Shown here: one piece after another, positions 18,545 to 27,883 of the stretch | How positions within the stretch are numbered: position 1 is the first letter of the stretch | Layout of the letters: each line of letters starts with the position of its first letter | From: Arthrobacter nitroguajacolicus_D | GTDB lineage: Bacteria; Actinomycetota; Actinomycetes; Actinomycetales; Micrococcaceae | DNA length: 64,000 nt | NCBI RefSeq assembly: GCF_031455195.1 | Contig: NZ_JAVDSH010000002.1 | Location: 434,001-498,000, forward strand | Direction: 5' to 3' | Translations under genes and position numbers: made by a program | Notes under the pieces: generated by a model | Told to the model about the DNA's origin: nothing | Seen by the model: only the letters and a program-made list of their open reading frames with translations | The model's database searches: none

Positions 18545-19765
18545 ATGACGGAAGTCGCCAAACGGAAGACGGGCAAGATCCTTGCCATTGCAGGGATCTG
18601 CGCCGCTATCGCCGTGGGCGGGATTGGCGTGGCAACCGTTCCAGGGTTGCTGGCTGGATCCAGCCAGGATGCCGGAGCCGCGCCGTCACCCACTCCCACA
18701 GTTGAAGCCAAGCCCGTGGAGCTGGGAATCACGCCCCTGGACGGCGCCGTTGAATGGAACCCTGTGGTTGGACCGCAGATCAAGGCAGTCAACGGCAAGG
18801 TCAAGGACGTGGTGCTCACTCCGGTTGGCGGTGGCGCGCCGGTGCAAGGGAAGACCAGCCCGGACGGCAGCACATGGACCACGCTTGAGGTCCTGAAGTT
18901 CAAGACCCAGTACACCTATTCCTTCACCGTGGTGGATACAGCCGGCAAGGAGACCAAGAAGACCCAGACCTTCACCACGGTTTCCGCGGCCTATGAGGCC
19001 GACGCGTCCATCTACCCCCGCAACGGCACCACGGCCGGGTCCGGCCAGCCGATCGAAATCAACTTCAGCGAGCCGGTCCTGGACAAGGCAGCCATGGAGA
19101 AACGGGTTGCCATCACAGTGTCCTCGGGCCAGCCTGTCGCGTGGCACTGGTACTCGGACAAGAAGGTCCGGATCCGTCCGGAGGCTTTTTGGGCCTCCGG
19201 CAGCACTGTCACCGTCGACATGAAGCTGCTGGGCGTCGATTTTGGCAACAAGATGATCGGCAACGGGAACGTCGTGTCCACGTTCACCACCGGCCCCCAG
19301 CGTGTTGCCGTGGTGGACGACACCACCAAAACCATGAATGTCTATTCGGATGGACAGTTGGTGCACACAGCACCGGTCTCCCTGGGCGGCGAAGACTGGT
19401 TGTCGCCCACGGGGTACGCCGTCATCCTGGAACAGGAACGCAAATCCAACTTCAACGCCGGCAGCATCGGCCTGAAGCCCGGGGACAAGGGCTACTACGC
19501 GCCCATGGTGGTGGACTACGCCAACCGCCTCACCTGGTCCGGCGTATACGTACACCAAGCGCTCGAAGCTGCTTGGGGCGCCATAGGCCGAGTGAACGTC
19601 TCCCACGGCTGCGTCGGTTTGTTGCCGGATGATGCCGCTTGGTTCTTCAACAACATGAAGACCGGAGATGTTGTCCAGATCCTGAACACCGGGGCACCTG
19701 CCGTGGAGCCTTTGGAAGGCTTCGGGGACTGGAACATCCCTTGGGCCAGCTACGCCCAGCGATAG
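18545..19765 (+). CDS. L,D-transpeptidase with Ig-like domains
   Basis: This family forms 3-3 cross-links in peptidoglycan outside the cell. The 406-residue protein has a basic N-terminus and a membrane anchor or signal segment (about 11-35), then two Ig-like domains (about 50-150 and 155-260). The YkuD catalytic domain includes YVHQALEAAW and SHGCVGL, with catalytic Cys at about residue 356 and the preceding His. The domain order matches mycobacterial LdtMt2-type enzymes, although the usual lipobox cysteine is not present. ATG 18545 was preferred to an upstream in-frame start at 18500 because the extra residues precede the expected charged signal start and overlap the promoter. Confidence 0.92.
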   Translation: MTEVAKRKTGKILAIAGICAAIAVGGIGVATVPGLLAGSSQDAGAAPSPTPTVEAKPVELGITPLDGAVEWNPVVGPQIKAVNGKVKDVVLTPVGGGAPVQGKTSPDGSTWTTLEVLKFKTQYTYSFTVVDTAGKETKKTQTFTTVSAAYEADASIYPRNGTTAGSGQPIEINFSEPVLDKAAMEKRVAITVSSGQPVAWHWYSDKKVRIRPEAFWASGSTVTVDMKLLGVDFGNKMIGNGNVVSTFTTGPQRVAVVDDTTKTMNVYSDGQLVHTAPVSLGGEDWLSPTGYAVILEQERKSNFNAGSIGLKPGDKGYYAPMVVDYANRLTWSGVYVHQALEAAWGAIGRVNVSHGCVGLLPDDAAWFFNNMKTGDVVQILNTGAPAVEPLEGFGDWNIPWASYAQR

Positions 19766-19887
19766 TTCCGGTTGTAGGATCAAGGCAGTGATTATTTCCT
19801 GCATGCTTTGACCCATTCCTTAGGCGCCCACCCTTCGTTGGCCCTCTCTTTTGTGCTGCCCTTTGTGGTGATTCCGGGAGTCCCTAC

Positions 19888-19911
19888 GGGGAACCCGTCC
19901 ACGGGTTCCCC
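19888..19911 (+). terminator. Strong 10-bp hairpin upstream of the pentapeptide gene
   Basis: GGGGAACCCG (19888-19897) and CGGGTTCCCC (19902-19911) pair perfectly around TCCA. It lies 123 bases after the L,D-transpeptidase stop and 41 bases before the next start. It could terminate the upstream transcript or be a leader structure. No strong T-run follows directly. Confidence 0.4.
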
Positions 19912-19952
19912 GGCCCTCCCTACCGGACCCCTTTTCCCCACTTGGAGCACAT

Positions 19953-20777
19953 GTGACTATTTCACCAACCCTTCGCCCTGATTGCGGCAGCTGTTTTGCG
20001 CTCTGCTGTACCGCCCTCGGCTTCGCCCGCTCGGCGGACTTCGCCATCGACAAACCTGCGGCTGCGCCATGCCCCAACCTCGCCGGCGACTTTTCCTGCA
20101 CCATCCACCAACGCCTGCGCCCCCGGGGCTTCCGCGGATGCACGGTCTTTGACTGTTTCGGGGCAGGCCAAGCCGTATCCCAGCACACCTTCGGAGGCAT
20201 CAGCTGGGCCGAAGATCCGTCGTCCAGGCACTCGATGTTCGCCGTTTTCAAAACAGTTAAGCAACTGCACGAGATGCTGTGGTACCTGGACGAAGCGGGG
20301 CGGCGCACTTTCGATCCTGAGCTCGCCGGCGAGGCAGCCCTCCTGTCCGGCCGCATCGCAACCATCGCCCAAGGCGACGCGTCGGCGGTGCTGGGCGCCG
20401 ACGTCGAACTCCTCCATGGCGAGGTGCGGAACCTCCTGATGGAGGTCAGCGGGGAAGTCCGCGGTTCGTACGGTGCCGAAGGAACCGCAACGCTCGACGG
20501 TGGCCTCCGCCCGGGTGCCGACCTCATGGGTGCCGCCCTGGCGAACCGGCGCCTCTGCGGGGTGGACCTCCGTGGCGCCTATCTGATTGGGGCGGACCTG
20601 CGGGGGAGTGACCTGGCAGCGGCGGACATGCTGGGAGCCGACCTGCGCGGAGCACAACTCCACGGCGCGGACCTCTCAAGCGCCCTTTACGTGACCCAGC
20701 CGCAAATGAACGCCGCCGAAGGCAACTCCGACACGCACTTACCAACGCGGCTCTCAAGACCGGACCACTGGCTCTAA
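19953..20777 (+). CDS. Pentapeptide-repeat protein with cysteine-rich N-terminus
   Basis: This 274-residue protein has two parts. Residues 1-70 hold about eight cysteines (DCGSCFALCC, then APCPN, FSCTIH, RGCTVFDCF), a pattern like small iron/zinc-cluster domains. A helical middle part (about 90-170) follows. Residues about 185-250 form pentapeptide repeats of the A(D/N)LxG type (ADLMGAALANRRLCGVDLRG and onward, then GADLRGSDLAAADMLGADLR), which fold as a right-handed beta helix. GTG at 19953 follows GGAG. The ATG two bases earlier is read ATG-TGA and cannot be the start. The function is unknown. Pentapeptide proteins can protect gyrase, but nothing here points to that. Confidence 0.82.
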   Translation: MTISPTLRPDCGSCFALCCTALGFARSADFAIDKPAAAPCPNLAGDFSCTIHQRLRPRGFRGCTVFDCFGAGQAVSQHTFGGISWAEDPSSRHSMFAVFKTVKQLHEMLWYLDEAGRRTFDPELAGEAALLSGRIATIAQGDASAVLGADVELLHGEVRNLLMEVSGEVRGSYGAEGTATLDGGLRPGADLMGAALANRRLCGVDLRGAYLIGADLRGSDLAAADMLGADLRGAQLHGADLSSALYVTQPQMNAAEGNSDTHLPTRLSRPDHWL

Positions 20778-20851
20778 GCGGCCACCCCAACGAGCCCGGG
20801 GCGACATCCGGCAGCGTGCGTCCAAGCGGGGCACGAGCACGCGGAGGGTGT

Positions 20852-20865
20852 CGGCCCCGGGGCCG
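20852..20865. terminator. GC palindrome between convergent genes
   Basis: CGGCCCCGGGGCCG is a perfect 14-bp palindrome directly next to the RDD gene stop at 20867 and 75 bases after the pentapeptide gene stop. It may help end transcripts from both sides. There is no T-run. Confidence 0.35.
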
Positions 20866-20866
20866 G

Positions 20867-21670
20867 TTAGTTACTGGTGAAGGGCAGTTTACGGAGCCTT
20901 TCGCCGGTGGCGCGGTTCCGTATTTCGGCCTGGCGGAGGCGTGCCAGTTCGCGGTTGCGCCGCTCGCCGAGGACCGCGCCGATGTAGTCCTCGGGAATGG
21001 TCCCGGCGGGCGGAGGCGGTGCCACGTAGCGGGTGAGTTCCGAGGCCAGCGATGCGGCCATGTTGATGCGTGAGGCAGGGGCCATCAGGTAGGCCTGCTG
21101 TACGAAGGTTCCGGCACGGCGTGCCGTGGCGTCGGGCACCCTGCCGATGTCTGCCATGGCTATCCACGCCTGCAGGTAGGGCGGTGCCACGGGCATGATG
21201 CGCGGCTTTGAGTTGACGCGTTGCCGGAGGGAGTAGGTGCCGGCGACGATGTCCCCGAGGCGTTTGGATTTTTCGTTGAACAGGGCCACGAAAATGGCGA
21301 GGCCACCAAAGGTCAGGTAGATCTCCAGGAAGCCAAGGAGTCCGCGGATGAGGGCGTGCCGGAACCGGATGGCGCCGCCGTCGTCGCGCACTATGCGAAG
21401 CCCTGCAGCGAGCTTTCCCAGGGATCGCCCACGGGTGAGCGTTTCGACGGTTACGGGTACAACGATGACGGAGAAGATTACGCTGCTGAGGATCAGGGCC
21501 CGGATGGCAGCTTCGTCGAGGTCCCGGGAGGCGGCGGAGACCAGGATGATCAGCAGGATCGCGAGGACCACCTGTGAGATGACGTCCAGGATGAGCCCCA
21601 GCGCCCGGGAGGCGAAGGACGCTGGGCGCAACTCAAGGACAACTGCCTCGCCAGTGATGATGGAACTCAA
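20867..21670 (-). CDS. RDD family membrane protein
   Basis: RDD proteins are small multi-pass membrane proteins. Some are linked to ion or osmolyte transport. The signature is seen in PASFASRALGLILDVISQVV (arginine and aspartate in the first helix) and TRGRSLGKLAAGLRIVRDDGG. Three or four membrane segments occupy about residues 22-160. The C-terminal 100 residues are cytoplasmic and charged. It diverges from the SpoIIM gene, and the RDD/SpoIIM pair recurs in actinobacteria, often with DUF58 and MoxR genes, which lie 9 kb away here. Confidence 0.88.
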   Translation of the reverse strand: MSSIITGEAVVLELRPASFASRALGLILDVISQVVLAILLIILVSAASRDLDEAAIRALILSSVIFSVIVVPVTVETLTRGRSLGKLAAGLRIVRDDGGAIRFRHALIRGLLGFLEIYLTFGGLAIFVALFNEKSKRLGDIVAGTYSLRQRVNSKPRIMPVAPPYLQAWIAMADIGRVPDATARRAGTFVQQAYLMAPASRINMAASLASELTRYVAPPPPAGTIPEDYIGAVLGERRNRELARLRQAEIRNRATGERLRKLPFTSN

Positions 21671-21763
21671 GACTGCCCCCCATGCTGCGGGCTGCGTGCC
21701 CGCACCAATGAGTCTAACGGCGGTTCAGGTCCGGTGGGCGGACAAGGGCGCTAGGGTGGTGCC

Positions 21764-22756
21764 GTGGACATCGATGCCTTCTCGGCCGTGCATGGGGACA
21801 AATGGGCGCGGCTTCACTTCCTCGCGCATAAACGCCGGCTCACAGGGGTTGAGGCGGACGAACTCCTTCGCCTGTACCAAACCGTGTCCTCGCACTTGTC
21901 GCTGATCAGGTCGGTGGCGCCCGAGTCCGGGCAGTCAGCGTCCCTTTCTGCAGCGTTGGCGCAGGCCCGGACCAGGTTCACCGGTGCCCGCTCGAATTTC
22001 ATGGAAGACCTGGCACGCTTTTTCGTCATCGCCCTGCCGGCCGCCTTTTACCGGATCCGTTGGCTGACGGTGTGGTGCGGGCTCGCCTTCGTGCTGGTGG
22101 CAGGGGCTTATGCACTCTGGATAGGCACATCCCCGGAAGCATTGAGGGCTGTGGCAAGCGACGCGAAGGTGAAGCAGTACGTGGAGGAGGACTTCATTGA
22201 CTACTACTCGGAGAATCCCGCAGCCTCGTTCGCCGGCGCGGTGTGGACCAACAACGCCTGGATTTCAGCCCAGGCAGTCGCTTTCGGTGTAACGGGTTTC
22301 TGGGTTCCCTTCATTCTGTTCATGAATGCGCAGGGAGTGGGCATAGCCGCCGGACTCTTCCTGGCGACCGGAAAAATGGACGTTTTCTTCAGCTACATCC
22401 TTCCGCATGGGCTCATGGAACTTACCGCCGTTTTCATCGCCTGTGCGGCAGGGCTGAAGATCTTTTGGGCGATGGTACGGCCCGGTCCGCGGACACGGCT
22501 GCAGGCGGTCGCCGATGAGGGCCGTTCCCTGATCACCATTGCGTTGGGCCTGGTGCTGGTCCTGCTGGTATCCGGGATCGTGGAAGGTTTCGTGACGCCC
22601 AGCCAACTGCCGGTCTGGGCCAAGATCGGCATCGGCGCGTTCGTTTTGGCTGCCTATTGGGCGTACACGCTGATTCTGGGCCGGAAGGCGGTCCGGTCCG
22701 GTGTCACAGGCGATTTGGACGCACGCGACGCCGGTTACCGGAGTATCGCAGCCTAG
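21764..22756 (+). CDS. Stage II sporulation protein M (SpoIIM) family membrane protein
   Basis: This 330-residue protein has a helical soluble N-terminus (about 1-90; GDKWARLHFLAHKRRLTGVEADELLRLYQ) and five or so membrane helices. The region from NNAWISAQAVAFGVTGFWVPF through GLMELTAVFIACAAGLKIFWAMV is the SpoIIM core. In sporulating Firmicutes SpoIIM acts in engulfment. In non-sporulating actinobacteria its role is unknown, and the pairing with RDD suggests a shared membrane complex. The start is GTG at 21764, with 93 bases to the divergent RDD start. Confidence 0.9.
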   Translation: MDIDAFSAVHGDKWARLHFLAHKRRLTGVEADELLRLYQTVSSHLSLIRSVAPESGQSASLSAALAQARTRFTGARSNFMEDLARFFVIALPAAFYRIRWLTVWCGLAFVLVAGAYALWIGTSPEALRAVASDAKVKQYVEEDFIDYYSENPAASFAGAVWTNNAWISAQAVAFGVTGFWVPFILFMNAQGVGIAAGLFLATGKMDVFFSYILPHGLMELTAVFIACAAGLKIFWAMVRPGPRTRLQAVADEGRSLITIALGLVLVLLVSGIVEGFVTPSQLPVWAKIGIGAFVLAAYWAYTLILGRKAVRSGVTGDLDARDAGYRSIAA

Positions 22757-22895
22757 ACCTTACGGTTGCGTTGCGATCTGGTCGCAGGCGGGGTGGCTCC
22801 GCGTGTCTGCGTCATGCCGGGCGGTAGGCTCGAATGCAGACAAGAGAGCCGGCAGTCCCCAACCGCCGGTGCATGCCTACGGAAGTGAACCCGCT

Positions 22896-24089
22896 GTGAG
22901 CGACAAGAGCCCAAAACCACAAGAGCCTGACACGGACGTCCCTGAGGACCCCAACGAACCGGCATTCGACTGGATGAAGCCAAAGACGTCCGCCGGTGCT
23001 TCCGCAGCGACCTCCGAAACCACGGCAGCCCCCACTCCCAACGATGCCCAGCCGGCGCACGCTAGCACCACGGGCGCCACTCCCACCGCCTCAGCAAGCA
23101 CGGGCCAGCCCGGGAGCCGGGCAGACCGGAAGGCCGCCGAAGCGGCCGACGCCGAGCCTGAACCGCCGCTTTTTGCCGACACGCTTGCGAGTACTTCAGC
23201 GGATAAGGAGCCGTCGCACTATTCGGAACCCTTGCCGACGTCGGCCCTCCAGGTCCGACCGCCCGAAGACGAAGTAGCCCGGCGCAATGCCGAACGCGAG
23301 CAGGCGGCGAAGGTCAAGCCTGTGGGTCCCCGGATCTTCCAGGTGTTGTTGGCGGTCTTCTACCCGGTGATCCTCCTGGTGCTCGCCGTGAGGGCCGTGA
23401 CCAGCCCGCTGTTCCTGTGGGTGGAGTACAACCGCCCCGGCTTCCCTGGCGATGGCTACGGTTTCAGCACCGATGACCGGATGACCTATGGTTCGTATGC
23501 CGTGGACTACCTCAGCAACTGGGCCGGTCCGCGGTACCTGGGCGGCTTGGTGAACCAGGACGGGACCAAGCTGTTCAAGGACAGCGAAGTGGCACACATG
23601 GCTGATGTGAAAGTGGTCATCCTGACCTCCTTCGCGGCTGGTCTGTTGCTGATCATCCTCAGCATCATCGGCATCCTGTACCTGCGTAAGCGAAGCAACG
23701 GCGGAATCCGCCGCGGCCTGTTCGCGGGATCAATTGTCACGTTGGTCATCATCATTGGCCTCGCCGTCCTGGCCGCGTTGAGCTGGCAGCAGTTCTTTAC
23801 CGAGTTCCACAGGATCTTCTTCGCCAACGGGACGTGGACGTTCTCCCTGGATGACACCCTCATCCGGCTCTTCCCGGGACAGTTCTGGGTGGATGCCGGG
23901 ATCGTTATCGGTGCCCTGGTGTTCCTGGTGGCGACGCTGACGTTCATCTTCACCTGGCCGACAAAGCGGCGTCGCGCGGGCATCGCTTCCACACCCGCTG
24001 ACGACAACCTGGAAATGACCACGGAGGCAGCGGACGACGATTCCGAAGCTGTTGACGTTCGCGAGAACGCGAACGGCGCTGCCCGCTAA
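22896..24089 (+). CDS. TIGR01906 (DUF1461) family membrane protein with disordered N-terminus
   Basis: This 397-residue protein has about 140 N-terminal residues rich in alanine, threonine, proline and acidic residues, probably disordered. The membrane part then has four helices (near 150-175, 250-275, 290-312 and 345-368). The extracytoplasmic loop after the first helix has PGDGYGFSTDDRMTYGSYAVDYLSNW, a region conserved in the family. The C-terminus is acidic. GTG at 22896 was chosen because an upstream open frame reads as noncoding. The function is unknown. Confidence 0.82.
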   Translation: MSDKSPKPQEPDTDVPEDPNEPAFDWMKPKTSAGASAATSETTAAPTPNDAQPAHASTTGATPTASASTGQPGSRADRKAAEAADAEPEPPLFADTLASTSADKEPSHYSEPLPTSALQVRPPEDEVARRNAEREQAAKVKPVGPRIFQVLLAVFYPVILLVLAVRAVTSPLFLWVEYNRPGFPGDGYGFSTDDRMTYGSYAVDYLSNWAGPRYLGGLVNQDGTKLFKDSEVAHMADVKVVILTSFAAGLLLIILSIIGILYLRKRSNGGIRRGLFAGSIVTLVIIIGLAVLAALSWQQFFTEFHRIFFANGTWTFSLDDTLIRLFPGQFWVDAGIVIGALVFLVATLTFIFTWPTKRRRAGIASTPADDNLEMTTEAADDDSEAVDVRENANGAAR

Positions 24090-24097
24090 GCCACACG

Positions 24098-24127
24098 AAA
24101 ACGGACCCCGGTTGGGGTCCGTTTTTG
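24098..24127. terminator. Rho-independent terminator (TIGR01906 gene)
   Basis: ACGGACCCC (24101-24109) pairs with GGGGTCCGT (24114-24122) around GGTT, and flanking A and T runs extend the stem. A T-run follows on the plus strand. An A-run before the stem makes it usable from the opposite strand for the convergent fadD gene. Confidence 0.88.
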
Positions 24128-24145
24128 TTGTCCGATGCCGGCCCC

Positions 24146-25975
24146 CTACTTTGCGTAGAGCTTCTCCACGATGGGCGCGAAGTCGCTGACGACGGCGGCC
24201 CGCTTGAGCTTCAGCGACGGCGTCAGGTGCCCGGACTCGACGCTGAGCTCGGCTTTGATGAAGGCAAACTTCCGGATGGACTCGGCTTCGGAGACGAGCT
24301 TGTTAGCCTCGTCCACTGCGGACTGAACCGCGGCCTGCACCCGGCTGTCCCCGGCCGCTTCCTCGAAGGAGAGGGACACCTTGTTTACGGCACACCAGTC
24401 GGCGAGCCCTTCAGGGTCCAGGCTCACCAGTGCTGCGACAAACGGCCTGCCGTCGCCCACTACCACTGCCTGGCCCACCAAGGGGTGTTCGCGGAGCTTC
24501 TCCTCCAAGGGAGCCGGAGCCACGTTCTTCCCGCCGGCCGTGACCAGGAGGTCCTTTTTCCGTCCCGTGATGGTCAGGAAGCCGTCCTCGTCCAGTTCGC
24601 CGAGATCGCCCGTCCGGAAGAACCCGTCCACGAAGGCTTCGGCAGTGGCACGGGGATTGCCGTGGTAGCCCTTGAACACACCGATTCCCTTGACCAGGAT
24701 TTCGCCGTCCGCGGCCACCCTCACGGTGGTCCCGGGCAAGGGAATCCCCACCGTGCCGATCCTGGTCATGCTGGGCGTATTGACCGTGCACGGTGCAGTG
24801 GTCTCGGTCAGGCCGTAACCTTCCAGCACGGGGACGCCTGCGCCGTGGAAGAAGTGGTTCTCGCGCAGGCTCAGGGGACTGGCGCCGGACACCGTGTAAC
24901 CCACTTGGCCGCCGAATACCTCACGGACCTTCGGGTAGAGGAGCTTGTCGAAGGTGCTGTGCTTGAGGTTCAGGAGCCAACCCGGACCAGGCCCCTTGCC
25001 GCGCGAGGCGAGGTCCACCGCCGTCGAATATTCAACAGCGGTTGCCGAAGCCGCGGAAAAGAGTGCGGACTTGCCGCTCATGGCAGCTTTGTGTCCCGCA
25101 CCGGCGTAGACCTTCTCGAAGATGCGGGGGACCGCCAGCAAGAACGTGGGTTTGAAGGTTCCGAGGTCGGCCATGAGCCCGCTGGCGCCGGCGCTGTGCC
25201 CCAGGGTGATGCCCGCCGTGAGGCAGACCACCTGGACAGCCCGTGCGAGTACATGGGCCAAGGGCAGGAACATCAACGTCCTGGCGCCTTGCTGCATCAA
25301 CAATTCGGGAAGGAAAGGGATCACGTTGCGTGCCACCAGGACAAAGTTGCCATGGGTGATCTCGCAGCCCTTCGGCTTGCCCGTGGTTCCGGAGGTATAG
25401 ACGATGGAGGCGACGTCGGCGAGCGTCGCGGCGTTGCGCTGCCGCTCCAGCTCGGCGTCCATAATTCCGACGCCGACGGCGGACACGCTGGTCAGGTTGG
25501 GGGCGTCGCCGTCGTGCTCCATCCGCACAATCGTGACTGGGTCGTCTCCCAGCGACGGTGATTTGTCCACCAGGGCGTGGACGAGGTTGGCCTTATCTGT
25601 GTCCTCCACAAAGATCCGTCGTGCCCCGGAATCGGCCAGTATCCATTCGATCTGGCTGGCAGAGGACGTCTCGTATATGGGCACGGTGACCCCGCCGGCC
25701 ATCCAAATGGCGAAGTCCACCAGTGTCCACTCGAAGCTTGACCGCGAGAGTACAGCCACGGGGTCGCCGGGGTTCAGGCCGCCGGCGATCAGCCCCTTGG
25801 CCAGTGCCGTGACGTCGGCGAGGAACCTGGCTGCTGACACGTTCAGCCAGCCGTTGGGAGTGTTGTGGGCATAGAGGATGCCGAATGGATCCTTGGCACA
25901 GCGTTCCAGGAGGAGGTCCGTCACGTTGGTGTTGGGATCGGCCTCCACCAGAAGCTCCGTGGTTGCTTCCCTCAC
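24146..25975 (-). CDS. Long-chain acyl-CoA synthetase, FadD15-like
   Basis: This AMP-forming ligase activates fatty acids as CoA thioesters. The P-loop YTSGTTGKPKGCEITHGN lies at about residue 190. GYGLTETT (A5) and the C-terminal hinge TGDLGELDEDGFLTITGRKKDLL are present, and the catalytic lysine region lies in the last 60 residues. The length of 609 residues fits the long-chain group. It lies 10 bases downstream of the PMT mannosyltransferase gene and is probably cotranscribed. Chain-length preference cannot be read from the sequence. Confidence 0.93.
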   Translation of the reverse strand: MREATTELLVEADPNTNVTDLLLERCAKDPFGILYAHNTPNGWLNVSAARFLADVTALAKGLIAGGLNPGDPVAVLSRSSFEWTLVDFAIWMAGGVTVPIYETSSASQIEWILADSGARRIFVEDTDKANLVHALVDKSPSLGDDPVTIVRMEHDGDAPNLTSVSAVGVGIMDAELERQRNAATLADVASIVYTSGTTGKPKGCEITHGNFVLVARNVIPFLPELLMQQGARTLMFLPLAHVLARAVQVVCLTAGITLGHSAGASGLMADLGTFKPTFLLAVPRIFEKVYAGAGHKAAMSGKSALFSAASATAVEYSTAVDLASRGKGPGPGWLLNLKHSTFDKLLYPKVREVFGGQVGYTVSGASPLSLRENHFFHGAGVPVLEGYGLTETTAPCTVNTPSMTRIGTVGIPLPGTTVRVAADGEILVKGIGVFKGYHGNPRATAEAFVDGFFRTGDLGELDEDGFLTITGRKKDLLVTAGGKNVAPAPLEEKLREHPLVGQAVVVGDGRPFVAALVSLDPEGLADWCAVNKVSLSFEEAAGDSRVQAAVQSAVDEANKLVSEAESIRKFAFIKAELSVESGHLTPSLKLKRAAVVSDFAPIVEKLYAK

Positions 25976-25985
25976 TTCTTGCCTC

Positions 25986-27806
25986 CTAAATCCACGACGG
26001 CATCCACATTCTCATCCGCCACTCCTGGTAGCTGATCACCTCAGCAGTCAGCACCGGGTAGAAGAACGCGGTTGCAAGAACTGCCAACACCATCACCAAA
26101 CCCACAATGTAGAGCCCCGATCGCCTCCGCCACGGAGGGTCGCTGCTGCGCCCCAGAACCAAACCAAGCACATAGGCCAAGGCCAGTACCAGGAACGGCT
26201 CGAATGACACCGCATAGAAGATGAACATGGTGCGTTCCGGGTACATGAACCAGGGCAGATAACCGGCTGCCACCCCGGCAAGGATGGCTCCCGCGCGCCA
26301 GTCACGGCGTCCGGCCCACCAGAACAGCAGGATGACCAGGGCGATGGTCCCACCCCACCAGACCACCGGATTCCCCACGGGGAGGATGGCCGAGGAACAG
26401 GTGTCCACGACGCAGCCGGCGGTGCCCTGCTTCGGTGACTGGTAGTAGAAAGACGTAGGCCGCCCCATGACCAGCCATGTCCACGGGCTCGACTCGTACG
26501 GGTGGTCGGCGCTGAGGCCCTGGTGGAACTTGTACGCCTCCAGGTGGTAGTGCGCCAGGGACCGGACAGAGTTCGGCAACCAATCCCAGCCGGGGGCCGG
26601 GTTGGTTGCTGCCCACTGGCGGTAGTAGGCGTCCTTGGAGAGGAACCATCCCGTCCATGTGGCCACATAGGTGAGGGCGGCGACCGGGACGATGGTCGCA
26701 AAAGCAGGCAGTCCGTCCTTGATGATCCCAGCGCTGAACCAACTGCGGATACCGGCGATACGGCGGGCGCTCATGTCCCAAAGGACCGTCATCAGGCCGA
26801 AGGCGGCAACGAAGAAAAGGGCCGACCATTTGGTGCCCACCGCCAAGCCAAGGCACAAGCCGGCGACGAGCCGCCACCAGCGCATTCCAAGCCAAGGGCC
26901 AGCGACGAGTTGGGTGGGTGTTGGCATACGGCCCGGCGAAGCAGCCGCCTGGGCGGCGAGCCGTGCAGCCAGCCGGCGGCGGCCGTCGTCGCGGTCCAAC
27001 AGCAGGGCGCCGAAAGCGGCGAGGATCCAGAACGCCAGGAAGATGTCCAGGAGTGAGGTCCGCGAGAGCACCAGATGGTGGCCGTCGATCGCAAGAAGGA
27101 GTCCGGCCACGGCGCCCAGGGTGTGGGAGCGGAAGAGCTTGAGCGCTATGAGCGAGACGAGGAACACCATCAGTGTGCCCGTCAGCGCTGCGCTGAAACG
27201 CCAGCCGAACGGATTGTCGCCGCCGAAGAGCCACATCCCAAACGCGATCATCCATTTGCCCACAGGTGGGTGGACCACGTATTCGGGAGTGTTGAGCAGG
27301 ACATTCGGGTTGCCGGCGTTGAATGAGTCATTGGCCTGGGCCGGCCAGCTGCGCTCGTAGCCGCTCACCAGGTAGGAGTAGGCGTCCTTGACGTAATACG
27401 TTTCGTCGAAAACCAGGCTGTGAGGCTCCCCGAGGCGGAAGAAACGCAGGATTCCGCCCAGTATCGCCGTGATGGTTGGGATCAGCCAGAACCACAAACG
27501 CAACGACGCCGGGTAGTCGCGCCAGCTTTGCACCTCGCCGATGAGCCGGGCCCGCAGGGCGGTGGCGGTGAAGGCTTCCGCCGGCCGGGCTATCCACTTG
27601 TGGCGTTCCAACCCGCGGCCAGGCAAGGGAGCGCTTGGGCCTCGCGGGGCGGACGCTTTTGGCCCGTCATGGGCTGGCGTTCCCGCGTGGCCCGCAGTGC
27701 CGGGCAGCGCAGGGGTCCCGCGGGCCGCTGCGCCGTTTGTTTCGGCGGTCGCGGAAGACGCCTCAGGAGTGCCGGAAGCTGTGGCAGGAACGGGCGACTG
27801 GTTCAC
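25986..27806 (-). CDS. Polyprenol-phosphate-mannose:protein mannosyltransferase (GT39/PMT)
   Basis: Bacterial PMT enzymes attach mannose from polyprenyl-phosphomannose to secreted proteins during Sec export. The protein has 606 residues. About 85 low-complexity N-terminal residues precede a polytopic core of roughly 11 helices. The first extracytoplasmic loop has the acidic catalytic motif in HSLVFDETYYVKDAY (near residue 137), and HPPVGKW follows. These are GT39 hallmarks. It diverges from rsmI, as the orthologous pair does in M. tuberculosis (Rv1002c/Rv1003, from memory). manA in the same window supplies the mannose precursor. Confidence 0.93.
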   Translation of the reverse strand: MNQSPVPATASGTPEASSATAETNGAAARGTPALPGTAGHAGTPAHDGPKASAPRGPSAPLPGRGLERHKWIARPAEAFTATALRARLIGEVQSWRDYPASLRLWFWLIPTITAILGGILRFFRLGEPHSLVFDETYYVKDAYSYLVSGYERSWPAQANDSFNAGNPNVLLNTPEYVVHPPVGKWMIAFGMWLFGGDNPFGWRFSAALTGTLMVFLVSLIALKLFRSHTLGAVAGLLLAIDGHHLVLSRTSLLDIFLAFWILAAFGALLLDRDDGRRRLAARLAAQAAASPGRMPTPTQLVAGPWLGMRWWRLVAGLCLGLAVGTKWSALFFVAAFGLMTVLWDMSARRIAGIRSWFSAGIIKDGLPAFATIVPVAALTYVATWTGWFLSKDAYYRQWAATNPAPGWDWLPNSVRSLAHYHLEAYKFHQGLSADHPYESSPWTWLVMGRPTSFYYQSPKQGTAGCVVDTCSSAILPVGNPVVWWGGTIALVILLFWWAGRRDWRAGAILAGVAAGYLPWFMYPERTMFIFYAVSFEPFLVLALAYVLGLVLGRSSDPPWRRRSGLYIVGLVMVLAVLATAFFYPVLTAEVISYQEWRMRMWMPSWI

Positions 27807-27883
27807 CCGCCCATGCTACCTTTCCATCCTTATGCCGGCGTTGAGGTGCGGCGTGGAGGGCCGTGCGGCATTAGGCTTGGCAG

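Noticed and set aside
19820..20663. Minus-strand frames opposite the pentapeptide gene
   Set aside because: They are arginine- and serine-rich shadows of the repeat-coding strand, with no recognisable domain.
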